From positions 778,593-842,592 of the forward strand of contig NZ_LIPW01000001.1 in the NCBI RefSeq assembly GCF_001418345.1: a stretch of 64,000 nt of DNA, given 5' to 3'. Below, piece after piece: positions 1 through 8,792 of this stretch. The notes below the pieces were generated by a model. The model was not told where the DNA came from and did no database searches. It saw only the letters and a list, made by a program, of their open reading frames with translations. How positions within the stretch are numbered: the first letter of the stretch is position 1; each line of letters begins with the position of its first letter. Made by a program: the position numbers and the translations under genes. Origin of the DNA: Pseudidiomarina woesei. Its GTDB lineage: Bacteria; Pseudomonadota; Gammaproteobacteria; Enterobacterales; Alteromonadaceae.

Positions 1-2
1 AC

Positions 3-1769
3 GCTGGCGATCGTGATCAAATTCTCGTTTATAACCGTGAAACCAGTAAGGTTGCAAGTAGCTTTAACTTGGCGGAAAACCAGCGTTTTAGCGATATTCA
101 CTGGGTTACCGACGAACGGTTTATTTTTGCTAGCCAAAAATACGTCGGCTTATGGGACAACCAAGGTGGCCCACGCAACTTGTATGCGGCCAATGCTGAC
201 GGTAGCAATCGTTTGCAATTATTCTTCTCTGATACCGCCGGCTACTCGCTGTTAAGCCTATTACCTGATGACCCTGAACATATACTTATTGGTCGTTATC
301 ATTGGCGTGACGGTGGCGAAGTAAAGGTTCACCGGCTTAATGTCAACAATGCGCGTACCTTCTATGAAGCCGATCAACCGCCTAAAGCTAATGGCGTTAG
401 CCCCGATAACAAAGGCAACTTACGTATTGGATATATCATTGAGCCCGACGAAGATGACGTATTCAAATCGCACATCACTTTGTTCTATAAGCCTTTTGGC
501 AAAGACAACTGGGTAGAATACGAAATTGAAAATTTCCGCGAGGGCGCAACCGTTTTACTTAATGGCTACTCAGACGACGGCCGCTTCGCGTATTTATCTA
601 CCAACAACTGGGATGCCACAACACAGGTTTATCGCTTTGATACCAAGCTTGCTACCCTTGAGAAAATTGCCGGTAATGATCTGGTCGATGTCTACACAAC
701 AGTAACCGGTATGTCCGGTGAGCTACTAGGCGTAGAGTTCATGCCTGGCAAAATTGAGCGTGTCTATTTTGAAAATGATACGCAATCGGCAAAATTGCTA
801 AAGCAACTCGAACAAGCCTTCCCTGGTCAACGGGTTCGTTTTACCAGTACCACAAAAGATAAAAAGCAGGCGATTATTTCAGTGAGTTCAGATCGCAATG
901 CCGGTGAGTTTTACCTGCTAAACACCGAAACCTTGCAGGTTAGTTTTATCGCCGCACCAAGAGAGAACTTGTACGCTGAAGATATGGCGCCAATGCAGCC
1001 AATTTCTTACACCACGCGTGACGACATCACCATTCATGGTTATTTAACCACACCTCGTGATTGGGACGGAAAAACAAAACTGCCCATGATCGTTAACGTT
1101 CATGGCGGCCCTCACGGTCCACGCGACACTTGGGGATTCAACCCAGAAGTGCAGTTTTTCGCAAATCGTGGTTACGCCATACTACAGGTGAATTTCCGCG
1201 GTTCGGGCGGCTACGGATACGACTTCCAGCAGTCTGGCTACCAGAAATGGGGCCGCGAAATGCAAGACGACGTCACTGACGGTACCTTATGGGCCATTGA
1301 GCAAGGCATAGCCGACGAAGACCGTATTTGTATATACGGCGGTAGTTATGGTGGCTACGCCGCACTAATGGGCGTCATCCGCGAGCCAGACTTGTACCAG
1401 TGTTCGGTGGGCTATGTGGGCGTTTATTCATTGCCGCTAATGTATGAAGTTGGCGATGTGCAAGAAACCTCGCGTGGTAAAAAAGTATGGGAACGCTTCA
1501 TCGGCACAGATGAACAAGTGCTAAAGGCGAATTCTCCGGTTTACAATGTTGATAAAATTAAGGTGCCACTGTACCTTGTGCATGGTAGCAGAGACGTGCG
1601 GGTTCCTATTGACCACATGCATGCCTTGACCAAAGCTCTCGATAGTGCCGGTAAAGACGACTACAAAGTATTCGTGCGTGAAGACGGCCACGGGTTTTAC
1701 AAGGAAGAATATAAGCTTGAATTATACAAAGAGCTTGAGTCGTTCTTTGCTGAGCATTTATCAAAATAG
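3..1769 (+). CDS. S9 family (prolyl oligopeptidase-type) peptidase, 5' end missing
   Basis: The frame is open to the left edge, so the start and most of the N-terminal signal/beta-propeller region lie outside the window. An apparent TTG start at 69 is internal, because in-frame coding sequence continues upstream of it. The C-terminal alpha/beta-hydrolase domain is complete: the nucleophile motif GGSYGGY has its Ser codon at 1344-1346, followed by the acid in SRDVRVP and the His in EDGHGF. The N-terminal half has repeated DGR/DGS-type blades typical of the propeller of dipeptidyl/acylaminoacyl peptidases. In this family such proteins cleave short peptides in the periplasm or outside the cell. 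No operon partner is visible; a tRNA gene follows 19 bases downstream. Confidence 0.9.
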   Translation, partial: AGDRDQILVYNRETSKVASSFNLAENQRFSDIHWVTDERFIFASQKYVGLWDNQGGPRNLYAANADGSNRLQLFFSDTAGYSLLSLLPDDPEHILIGRYHWRDGGEVKVHRLNVNNARTFYEADQPPKANGVSPDNKGNLRIGYIIEPDEDDVFKSHITLFYKPFGKDNWVEYEIENFREGATVLLNGYSDDGRFAYLSTNNWDATTQVYRFDTKLATLEKIAGNDLVDVYTTVTGMSGELLGVEFMPGKIERVYFENDTQSAKLLKQLEQAFPGQRVRFTSTTKDKKQAIISVSSDRNAGEFYLLNTETLQVSFIAAPRENLYAEDMAPMQPISYTTRDDITIHGYLTTPRDWDGKTKLPMIVNVHGGPHGPRDTWGFNPEVQFFANRGYAILQVNFRGSGGYGYDFQQSGYQKWGREMQDDVTDGTLWAIEQGIADEDRICIYGGSYGGYAALMGVIREPDLYQCSVGYVGVYSLPLMYEVGDVQETSRGKKVWERFIGTDEQVLKANSPVYNVDKIKVPLYLVHGSRDVRVPIDHMHALTKALDSAGKDDYKVFVREDGHGFYKEEYKLELYKELESFFAEHLSK

Positions 1770-1788
1770 TGCGCATATTTGCTAACGC

Positions 1789-1865
1789 GTCTCCGTAGCT
1801 CAGCTGGATAGAGCAGCCCCCTCCTAAGGGGCAGGTCGCAGGTTCGACTCCTGCCGGAGACGCCA
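1789..1865 (+). tRNA. tRNA-Arg (anticodon CCT)
   Basis: A full cloverleaf can be drawn. The acceptor stem GTCTCCG pairs with CGGAGAC, the D stem is GCTC/GAGC, the anticodon stem GCCCC/GGGGC encloses loop CTCCTAA (anticodon CCT), and the T arm is GCAGG-TTCGACT-CCTGC. The discriminator is G and CCA is encoded. It reads AGG arginine codons. It lies between the S9 peptidase and the methyltransferase genes. I see no integrase or attachment-site duplication next to it. Confidence 0.97.
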
Positions 1866-1896
1866 AAAAATAGAACAATAACCATTCGAGGTAAAC

Positions 1897-2877
1897 ATGG
1901 AACATTGGAGTAAATACTGGCAGTACAGCGGCGTTCTCAATAGCTTCGCTGAAGGCCAAGCTAGCACGGGTTATACCGGTGCACTAAAGCAACATTGGGA
2001 TGCGTTTTTTGCATCCCTTCCTGCTGAAGCTGCCATTGTCGACATTGGCACAGGTAACGGAGCATTGGCACTGTTAGCTCACGATTACAGCAAAACTGAA
2101 ACCAAAGACTTTAATATTCACGGTATCGATGCGGCGAAAATTGATCCAGCCGCAAGCTTACAGAAGCAGTCACCCGCACTGGCAAAAAAACTCAAAGCAA
2201 TTCAGTTTCACAGCGAAACCCCCATTGAAAAAGCACCATTCAAAAAAGCAACTGTCGATGCCTATATTAGTCAGTTCGGTTTTGAATACGCCGATCGTAA
2301 AGACGCCATCAAAGTCATTCTTGATACCCTTAAAGATAACGGCCAAGCACACTTTATTGTCCACAATAGTGCGAGCAGCTTAGTAAAAAGCTCACAGGCT
2401 GGCATTGAAGTTATTGAAAGTGTTTTAACTGACTCACCATTGTTCCAACTTGCCGACCTTTATATTGACCTTGCAAGCCAGGCTATTCCGCAATTAGGGG
2501 ACAAGGGCTGGCAGGAATTTAGCCATCAAAAAATTCTGGCACAAAGCATTCAATGGATGATGCGTGAACTGCAAGAGAAGTTCAGTAAACCAGAACAACA
2601 AGTTTGGGTTACAGACATCGTACGTCGCATTGCACGCACGTTAGAGCGCGTTGCAGGTAACACCATCGAAGACTGCGTGAAGCAGTTAGCCTATGAGTAT
2701 CACTCGGTAAACGATCACAAACAACGTTTAATTGACCAAAACAACGCTGCCTTTGCTAAGAAAGACATTACGGCATTGCAGAAGCAAGTTGAGAAGCTCG
2801 GTGCTAAGTTCAGCGCTGAAGAGTTCAAGCTTGACGATGACAAGTTCGGTTGGGCTGTGACTGTAGCTAAAGGTTAA
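1897..2877 (+). CDS. class I SAM-dependent methyltransferase
   Basis: A 326-residue soluble protein. Residues about 48-60 contain VDIGTGNGALALL, the glycine-rich motif I that binds S-adenosylmethionine, followed by an acidic residue in the HGIDAAKID region (motif II). The rest fits a Rossmann methyltransferase with a helical C-terminal extension. The substrate cannot be told from sequence. The start is supported by GAGG nine bases upstream of the ATG. It stands alone between the tRNA and a terminator at 2932-2959. Confidence 0.8.
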   Translation: MEHWSKYWQYSGVLNSFAEGQASTGYTGALKQHWDAFFASLPAEAAIVDIGTGNGALALLAHDYSKTETKDFNIHGIDAAKIDPAASLQKQSPALAKKLKAIQFHSETPIEKAPFKKATVDAYISQFGFEYADRKDAIKVILDTLKDNGQAHFIVHNSASSLVKSSQAGIEVIESVLTDSPLFQLADLYIDLASQAIPQLGDKGWQEFSHQKILAQSIQWMMRELQEKFSKPEQQVWVTDIVRRIARTLERVAGNTIEDCVKQLAYEYHSVNDHKQRLIDQNNAAFAKKDITALQKQVEKLGAKFSAEEFKLDDDKFGWAVTVAKG

Positions 2878-2894
2878 TTGCTAAAAGCAAATAC

Positions 2895-2930
2895 GATATT
2901 GGATATTAGATATTAGATATTAGATATTAG
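2895..2930. repeat. heptamer tandem repeat (GATATTA)n
   Basis: About five near-perfect copies of a 7-base unit GATATTA (one starts GGATATT) lie between the methyltransferase stop and its terminator. The same heptamer, on either strand, returns at 8678-8752, 10906-11009 and 26791-26820, always between genes. Confidence 0.85.
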
Positions 2931-2931
2931 A

Positions 2932-2959
2932 AAAGGCCCCTTGTGGAGCCTTTTTTTTT
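2932..2959 (+). terminator. rho-independent terminator after the methyltransferase gene
   Basis: Stem AAAGGCCCC / GGAGCCTTT (one internal mismatch) with loop TTGT is followed by a run of nine T. It lies 55 bases after the methyltransferase stop. Confidence 0.85.
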
Positions 2960-2997
2960 GCTTTGAAAACTAGTTCATATTTTGGCTTTCACAAACG

Positions 2998-3026
2998 AAA
3001 AAGCCCGCGGCGAACCGCGGGCCTTT
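2998..3026 (-). terminator. rho-independent terminator after the TonB receptor gene
   Basis: On the minus strand GCCCGCGG-TTCG-CCGCGGGC is followed by a T run. This GC-rich UUCG-capped hairpin lies 34 bases past the stop of the TonB-dependent receptor. Confidence 0.85.
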
Positions 3027-3059
3027 AAATAACTTAGCTTATCGCTAACTCAAGCGTTC

Positions 3060-5756
3060 TTAGAATACTTGAGTGTAACGGAAGTAAGTGATACGACCGT
3101 AGTCATCGTACAAGTCGAAGTTGTAGTCACGACCGCCGTATGGAGTTAACTGTGGCAGTTTCTCGAACGCGTTCTGCATACCTAAGGTAATGCGACCGTT
3201 CCAAGAAGTAGCGTAGTTAGCTTGGAAATCGTGAGTTACGTAAGTACCGATAGAACCGTTACGCTCAGCGAAGGCAGGGTTACGTACACAGTTGTTACCA
3301 ACTGCTTCAAAGCCTATACTACACTGTGCTTGGTCGCCGATGATGTTCATGTTCCAAACAAATGAGAAGTCAGACACAGTCCACAAGTTCTCGATGTTTG
3401 CACGGTAGTCAGGCAAGCCTGGGTCACCCATGAAGTTACGGCCGCCGTCTAGGCTGTAGTCGTTGGTGTAACTTACAGTAAAGTTAGTTTGCAATGCACC
3501 AATTGAACCGAAGTCAAAGTTGGTACGTGCGTTCAAGTCGATACCGTCAGTTTCTACGTAACCTTCGTTACCGTAACCTGCGTCAACGCGAGTGATCACG
3601 TTGTTAGTTGGGTTACGAGTTACACCCAAACCAGGTGGAATGAATTCTCCAGCAGCTTCACGTGCAATGATAGTGCTTGGGCCGTAGTACTGAATACGGT
3701 TGTCGATTTCGATTGACCAGTAGTCAACAGTCATGTTCAACCAATCAGTAGGCTGGTAAGCAACACCTAACGCGTACTGAGTAGACTGCTCTGACTCAAG
3801 GTTCGGGTTAGACTGAATGTAAGTGTCAACCTGAACTGGGCAAGAACCTAATACCGCACAAGTATCTGCATCGTTTACAGATGATGCAGAGAATGAAGTC
3901 TTAGCAGTTAAGATATCCAGTGACGGAGCACGGAAACCTTCGCCGTATGAACCACGGAATACTAAGCCATCAGTTGGTTCCCAACGGAATGATACTTTAG
4001 GTGAGAAGTCGTTACCGTAGTCTGAGTATTTGTCATAACGGCCTGCGAAGTTCAATTCAAAGTCCATAGTTACTGGAACTAATACTTCGAAGAACGCAGA
4101 CTTAACAGTACGGTCGCCGCCCGCAGAGTTACCTGCAGAACCACCAATTTGACCAGCTTCTGACAATGAGTCGTATTGGTCAACGTAAGTTTCTTTACGG
4201 TACTCAGCACCAACGAACGCTTGGATAACACCAGCGTCAGTTTCTGCCACGTCGAATGACGCGTTCACGTATGCTTCGTCTTGGTCAAACTTAGAGATAC
4301 GAGAAATCGTAGCTTTCATTGCATTCAGAGTCGCTTCTGAGTTGTTAGAAGGATTCTGAATATCATAACCATAACGACAGTTCACAGCGTCGAACGTACC
4401 GTCGCCACAGTAACCTGGGTTAAAGTTTGAGATGTAGTCGTTAGCAGTTGAACGAACGATGTAGTTATAGCCAATATCGTAAGTTTTGTTGCGGTTACGA
4501 CGTAAACCGAAGTCAAGCTCGATGTCACCAATGAAGCCTGAACCACCAACCAACAAGTCAGTGTTTTCGTTGTTTACGAAACCATCACGGTTACCTAATG
4601 CAGCATAACGGTGATATGAGTCAACCCACTCAGGACCATTACCGAAAGAACCACCGTTAGCAGGGTCAAATGCAACTGCGTTCGGGTTGTTTACGGTGTC
4701 ATAGAACCAAGCATCTGGGTTCGTTGGGTTGTTGTAGCTATCTGGAGCGATTTCAGCCCAATCTGGAACTGGCGCATAACGACCGAAAGATTCAGTTTTA
4801 GCGATAGTTGCAGTCGCGTAAACTTTCCAGTTGTTGTTGATGCGGTGTTCACCTTTCAAGTACAAAGACTCGTTCGCTGAAGACGCTTCGTTCGCGTTAG
4901 TCGCGTTAAAGTTGTACTGACAACGGTCACGGCCACCAATTTCTACAGCATTGTAGTTTGGCTCACGACAGCCGTTAGGGATTTCAGTGAACACGCCGTA
5001 GTTTGACCAAGGTGTCCAGTTGTTACCGTATACTGATGAGCCTTGACCAGCATATGGGAAATCACGATAGAAAATGATGTCGCGGCTGTTCCAAGATACA
5101 CCACCTAACAATGAGGTGTTTGCATCAGCAGCACCAAAAGTGATAGTACCGTTCTCACGGTCACCGCCTTCTTCTGGGTAGCTTACTTGACCAGCGCCAA
5201 CGCTGATTTCAGCGCCGCTGTAGTCTTTACGAGTTACGATGTTGATTACACCACCGATCGCGTCAGAACCGTACACCGCAGATGCACCGTCAGACAAGAT
5301 TTCGATACGCTCAACAGCACCGATTGGAATGGTGTTCAAATCTTGAGTTGAACCAGTAGAAGGTGACTTAGGAAGACGACGACCGTCTACAAGTACCAAC
5401 GTACGGTCAGCACCCAAACCACGCATATCGATAGACGCAGTACCCTGCGCTGAGCTACCAGATTGCGGACGGAATGAACCGAATGAGTTAAAAGTAGTAC
5501 CACGTAATACGTCAGTTACAGACAGGTCACCAGAAAGCTCGATAGCTTCACGGTCGATAACTGTCAAAGGTACCGCACCTTCAAGGTCAGTACGTTTAAT
5601 ACGTGAACCGGTTACTTGAATACGCTCTTGCGCTTCTTCAGCTTGTGCTTCATCTGACTGGTCTTGCGCTGCTGCAGTACCAGTAAACGCAAGTGAAGCG
5701 CCACCGAACATAAGCGCTAAGCGTACAGACTTAGCTAATTTGTTATTAGTATACAT
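3060..5756 (-). CDS. TonB-dependent outer-membrane receptor
   Basis: About 898 residues from the preferred start (MYTNNK), which follows GGGAGAAGAT; an ATG six codons further upstream lacks such a site. A signal peptide ends near AAAQDQ. The plug domain begins around IQVTGSRIKR and holds RGLGADRTLVLVDGRR, a signature of the oar-like/iron-complex receptor group common in Alteromonadales. The barrel ends in an aromatic residue (YTQVF), as expected for BAM recognition. Several Cys pairs occur in extracellular-type loops (GCREPNY, RDRCQYN, CAVLGSC). The substrate is unknown: no siderophore or sugar genes are adjacent. It is monocistronic with its own terminator; the roughly 265 bases upstream are AT-rich and probably hold its promoter. 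Confidence 0.92.
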   Translation of the reverse strand: MYTNNKLAKSVRLALMFGGASLAFTGTAAAQDQSDEAQAEEAQERIQVTGSRIKRTDLEGAVPLTVIDREAIELSGDLSVTDVLRGTTFNSFGSFRPQSGSSAQGTASIDMRGLGADRTLVLVDGRRLPKSPSTGSTQDLNTIPIGAVERIEILSDGASAVYGSDAIGGVINIVTRKDYSGAEISVGAGQVSYPEEGGDRENGTITFGAADANTSLLGGVSWNSRDIIFYRDFPYAGQGSSVYGNNWTPWSNYGVFTEIPNGCREPNYNAVEIGGRDRCQYNFNATNANEASSANESLYLKGEHRINNNWKVYATATIAKTESFGRYAPVPDWAEIAPDSYNNPTNPDAWFYDTVNNPNAVAFDPANGGSFGNGPEWVDSYHRYAALGNRDGFVNNENTDLLVGGSGFIGDIELDFGLRRNRNKTYDIGYNYIVRSTANDYISNFNPGYCGDGTFDAVNCRYGYDIQNPSNNSEATLNAMKATISRISKFDQDEAYVNASFDVAETDAGVIQAFVGAEYRKETYVDQYDSLSEAGQIGGSAGNSAGGDRTVKSAFFEVLVPVTMDFELNFAGRYDKYSDYGNDFSPKVSFRWEPTDGLVFRGSYGEGFRAPSLDILTAKTSFSASSVNDADTCAVLGSCPVQVDTYIQSNPNLESEQSTQYALGVAYQPTDWLNMTVDYWSIEIDNRIQYYGPSTIIAREAAGEFIPPGLGVTRNPTNNVITRVDAGYGNEGYVETDGIDLNARTNFDFGSIGALQTNFTVSYTNDYSLDGGRNFMGDPGLPDYRANIENLWTVSDFSFVWNMNIIGDQAQCSIGFEAVGNNCVRNPAFAERNGSIGTYVTHDFQANYATSWNGRITLGMQNAFEKLPQLTPYGGRDYNFDLYDDYGRITYFRYTQVF

Positions 5757-6021
5757 ATCTTCTCCCTGGACCACTTTTTAAGTGATTTACTAGGTTTAAA
5801 ATCGGCACGTGAACGCTTTCGTGCTCGTTCCGACCGAGGCTTATGAAACGTTAACATTACATAAACACCAATCGATCAGTACTCGATACTAATCAAAAAC
5901 AGTCGGCTCGGCAACCTACGAAACACACAAAAACCAAGTTTTTTTGTATTTTTTTCGTGAAAACAGGGAACTTTTTTGGTGAATTGGTATAACCAACGTT
6001 ATGATCGGTCAAAACTAGTGG

Positions 6022-6603
6022 TTATTTATAGCGTTGCGCCAGCATTAATTCGCCGCAGGCTATAGCGTCACTAAAGGCATGGTGGGCATTATACTCCGGC
6101 AGCCCATACCGCGTTCGGCAGGCATTTAATGTCAGCTCACCGCGAGCAATATGATGTTGATGGCGTTTAAGGCGTTGGGCCTCGTAAGCTAGGGTGTCAA
6201 AGCGTGCTAATGGCTCTAATTTTATCCCGTGTTGCTTCGCTGCGTGCTGCAAAAACCCCCAGTCCAACTGAATATAATGACAAACCAAGATATTGTCTTT
6301 TAATACTTTTGCTAATTCACGCAGTACTTCTGCTGGCTCAGTAGGGTCAATAAAATCTTTGCTCACTAAACCATGTACCACCGGTGACTGTTTCAGCTCG
6401 GTTTGGTCGTGTTTAATCAAATAATAACGGCCGCTGGCGTAGTCAATCACCGGCGGCTTAATAACCACCCAAGCCACCGCCAGTAATTGATCAGAACGCG
6501 GATCAAGGCCACTACTTTCTACATCAAGCGCCACATAAGTGTGCTCGGTCCAAGGCTTGTTCCGCTGCAACCAGCGTTTAATCCAGCGTTTCAGGTTTCC
6601 CAT
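6022..6603 (-). CDS. DEDDh 3'-5' exonuclease (DnaQ-like)
   Basis: A 193-residue protein. The Exo I motif is DVESSGLD (Asp27, Glu29), Exo II lies in the HYIQLDWGFL segment, and Exo III is HHAFSDAI (His174, Asp179), so all four metal-binding acidic residues and the catalytic His of a DEDDh nuclease are present. It resembles the DnaQ epsilon/PolC-type exonuclease family. The ATG directly abuts the stop of the DUF294/CBS gene upstream with no gap. This is a recurrent pairing in Gammaproteobacteria, implying co-expression and possibly regulation of the nuclease by the sensor protein. The actual substrate is unknown. Confidence 0.88.
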   Translation of the reverse strand: MGNLKRWIKRWLQRNKPWTEHTYVALDVESSGLDPRSDQLLAVAWVVIKPPVIDYASGRYYLIKHDQTELKQSPVVHGLVSKDFIDPTEPAEVLRELAKVLKDNILVCHYIQLDWGFLQHAAKQHGIKLEPLARFDTLAYEAQRLKRHQHHIARGELTLNACRTRYGLPEYNAHHAFSDAIACGELMLAQRYK

Positions 6604-8661
6604 TTACCCTACCCGGCCGAATTTCAAGCCAACGCCTTGTTGGCATTCTTTGATAATACGAAACGCCGTTTTAAGTTGTCGCCGCGTTAAAGTACTAAGT
6701 TCATCGGGGTCGAGGGCATTTTGCGGCTTATCCGTGCCCCAAGTCGCTAATTGATGCTGCAAACGCAACTGCGTTAGAAACTGCCACGCTTCCGCTAAGC
6801 TCTGGTTATCTTTGCGGTTTAACAAATTGCTGCCGCGTAGTTGCTCCAGTCGCTGTAAAGTTTGCGGGACAGTTAACCCAGCTTGTAGCGAATAAATTCG
6901 TACAATATCGTTAATTAGTGCTATTCCGTAGCGCTTAATATTGATTAAATCGCTGTCTTTTCCCGACTCAGTGCCACGAAAACGATTAAATAGCCCCAAT
7001 GGCACCTGCACACTCACCTGCAGTCGCGCTAAGTTACCCAAGAAAAAGTCTTTCTGCCCCAGTTGCGCCACTTCGTCACGATAACGCTGGTACAAACGCT
7101 TATTGCCGTGCACCATGCGCGAATCAAAAAATATTTGGCAATACATCAGCGCTTTCGGTGTGGGGTTTTGGGTCCAATTCTGAAAGCGCTCAAGCCAGCC
7201 ATCAAGGGTACGGCGGCAATCTGCGTTAGACGCCATAATATTACCTGGGCACAACGGAATACCGCACTCGTTTAAACCGCTGCAAACGTACTCACCTAAG
7301 CCCTTAAACCACTCCAACTGCTGCTCATTTAAACCGTTACCAAGTAACAAACCGTTGTCTTGGTCCGAGCTTAGCACTTGATCTTCACGCCCCTGCGAGC
7401 CAAACGCAATCCAGCAATAAGCGCCGGGCGCTACGCCATGCTCCTGTTCGTACAATTTGATCAATTTGCGAGTCATGCTGTCGGTTAGTGACGCCAACAA
7501 ACGACCCACCATGGTGGTATCGCGCACCCGCGCCGCAAAGGTTTGCATGTAGACCGGAATCTGTCGCGCTTCGGTAATCAGCTGCTCACGCGACTGCGCT
7601 TTATTCAGCGCACTAATCAACATCACCGGCTCACTGCGCTGTTGCCGCATTAAGTCGGTGTTAGTAATCATACCTAGAGGTTGCTGATTATCATCAACCA
7701 CCGGCAAATGGTGAATATCGTGTTGCGTCATCATCGCCAACGCATCCATCAGCGTCTGCCGCGCCTGCACCGTGGCCGGCGCCTGCGTCATCACCGCATT
7801 CACCTGCAACCCGTACGACAACCCCTGCGCCACCACCCGATTGCGCAAATCACGGTCGGTTAAAATACCGCTAATGCGCACCTGCGCAAGAGAGGGGTGC
7901 AGACCCTGGTCCGCACCCTGGTCTGGAGCGGGGGCCGCCCCCTCCTCTACCAAAATAATTGAGGAGACCTTTTCGTCGCGCATGCGCTCAGCAGCTTCGC
8001 GAATTGTCGCGGTAATTGGCATGGTGACCGGTTTGCGCGCCACGACTTCACCAACGGTTAACTCCAACGGCTCGTAGCCCGGCGTTTCACGCCGGGACGC
8101 GCCAGCGGTTATCCCCCCCGTTGCTGCGGTGTCAGCATTAACAGCAGCTGCGCTACCACCATTAACAGCAGCTGCGCTGCTACCATTAACAGCAGCTGCG
8201 CTGCTACCCGGCGTAGAACGCCGGGCTACGTCCATCGGTTGCCGGGCTACTTCTCCCAGTAGCCGCTGCCCGTGGGCACGAATAAAGTATTGTTCAAACG
8301 CCCGCACTGCTTGGCGCAACGTATCAAACATCTGCGCCGACACAATATAAATAATACCGTCTTCAATCACGTGCAGCTTATTCACCACCGGCCGACCGCT
8401 TAACAGCGACGGAAACCCGAACAGGTCATGCGACTCAAGCCGCTCAATTAAATGGCCATCTGGCGCGAGTAAATCAAACCCGCCCGAACGCACAATATAT
8501 AAAGCCGGGCTATGTTGCTTGAACAAGTCACTCACGTTGTGCTCGTTCACATAGGCCGCTTTTATATTCTGTGCCACCCATTGGCGTTGCTCACCGGTTA
8601 GTTCGTCAAACGGCGGGCAATCGAGTAAAAAGCGCTGTACCTCAGTAAATTCCGGCTGCAT
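6604..8661 (-). CDS. cNMP-binding/CBS/DUF294 nucleotidyltransferase-like protein with repeat-derived insertions
   Basis: A 685-residue protein. Order: an N-terminal cyclic-nucleotide-binding-like beta barrel (about 10-135); a low-complexity linker (about 144-196); a CBS pair (about 200-345, with DRDLRN and HHLPVVDD); a DUF294 nucleotidyltransferase-like domain (FGSQGREDQVLSSDQDNG, about 415-435); and the DUF294 C-terminal helical domain. Family knowledge makes it a ligand sensor with a GlnD-like transferase domain. Two oddities are seen directly. The linker contains two REP elements around three copies of an eight-residue unit (S/G-rich, AAAVN). A second palindrome family lies inside the CBS region as GAAPAPDQGADQGLHP (about residues 239-258). 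Both are in frame. It is translationally adjacent to the exonuclease. Confidence 0.88.
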   Translation of the reverse strand: MQPEFTEVQRFLLDCPPFDELTGEQRQWVAQNIKAAYVNEHNVSDLFKQHSPALYIVRSGGFDLLAPDGHLIERLESHDLFGFPSLLSGRPVVNKLHVIEDGIIYIVSAQMFDTLRQAVRAFEQYFIRAHGQRLLGEVARQPMDVARRSTPGSSAAAVNGSSAAAVNGGSAAAVNADTAATGGITAGASRRETPGYEPLELTVGEVVARKPVTMPITATIREAAERMRDEKVSSIILVEEGAAPAPDQGADQGLHPSLAQVRISGILTDRDLRNRVVAQGLSYGLQVNAVMTQAPATVQARQTLMDALAMMTQHDIHHLPVVDDNQQPLGMITNTDLMRQQRSEPVMLISALNKAQSREQLITEARQIPVYMQTFAARVRDTTMVGRLLASLTDSMTRKLIKLYEQEHGVAPGAYCWIAFGSQGREDQVLSSDQDNGLLLGNGLNEQQLEWFKGLGEYVCSGLNECGIPLCPGNIMASNADCRRTLDGWLERFQNWTQNPTPKALMYCQIFFDSRMVHGNKRLYQRYRDEVAQLGQKDFFLGNLARLQVSVQVPLGLFNRFRGTESGKDSDLINIKRYGIALINDIVRIYSLQAGLTVPQTLQRLEQLRGSNLLNRKDNQSLAEAWQFLTQLRLQHQLATWGTDKPQNALDPDELSTLTRRQLKTAFRIIKECQQGVGLKFGRVG
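7890..7947. repeat. family-2 palindrome (GAGAGGGGTGCAGACC type) inside the CBS domain
   Basis: Begins GAGAGGGGTGCAGACCCTGG and ends GGGGGCCGCCCCCTCCTC. The same element, sometimes with a second GAGAGGGG arm instead of the GGCCGCCCCC arm, recurs at 47251, 48256, 48967, 51993, 52549 and 57342. Here it is translated within the DUF294 protein. Confidence 0.85.
8074..8230. repeat. two GTAG-REP elements bracketing a 24-base minisatellite, inside a coding region
   Basis: REP copies at 8074-8099 (GTAGCCCGGCGTTTCACGCC type) and 8204-8230 (inverted, ending CGCCGGGCTAC) enclose three copies of a roughly 24-base unit beginning ATTAACAGCAGCTGCGCT (about 8136-8207). A further partial REP end (GCCGGGCTAC) is at 8239-8250. 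All are translated in the DUF294 protein. Confidence 0.88.
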
Positions 8662-8677
8662 CTTGAAACCCCAAGTA

Positions 8678-8752
8678 CGATATCAGCTATTAGATATTCG
8701 ATATTAGCAAAACCCGCTCCTCTAATATCCAATATCTAATAGCTAATATCGC
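8678..8752. repeat. heptamer repeats arranged as an inverted pair
   Basis: GATAT..TTAGATATTCGATATTAG on the left and CTAATATCCAATATCTAATA on the right can form a long AT-rich hairpin between the DUF294 start and the symporter terminator. Confidence 0.8.
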
Positions 8753-8762
8753 TTTTGAATTA

Positions 8763-8788
8763 AAAAGCCCGGCGAAAGCCGGGCTTGT
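8763..8788 (-). terminator. rho-independent terminator after the symporter gene
   Basis: Stem AAGCCCGGC / GCCGGGCTT with loop GAAA (TTTC on the minus strand) followed by TTTTTAA on the minus strand, five bases past the symporter stop. Confidence 0.85.
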
Positions 8789-8792
8789 CATC

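Noticed and set aside
1789..1865. Genomic-island insertion at tRNA-Arg
   Set aside because: No integrase gene, no repeated 3' end of the tRNA and ordinary genes on both sides.
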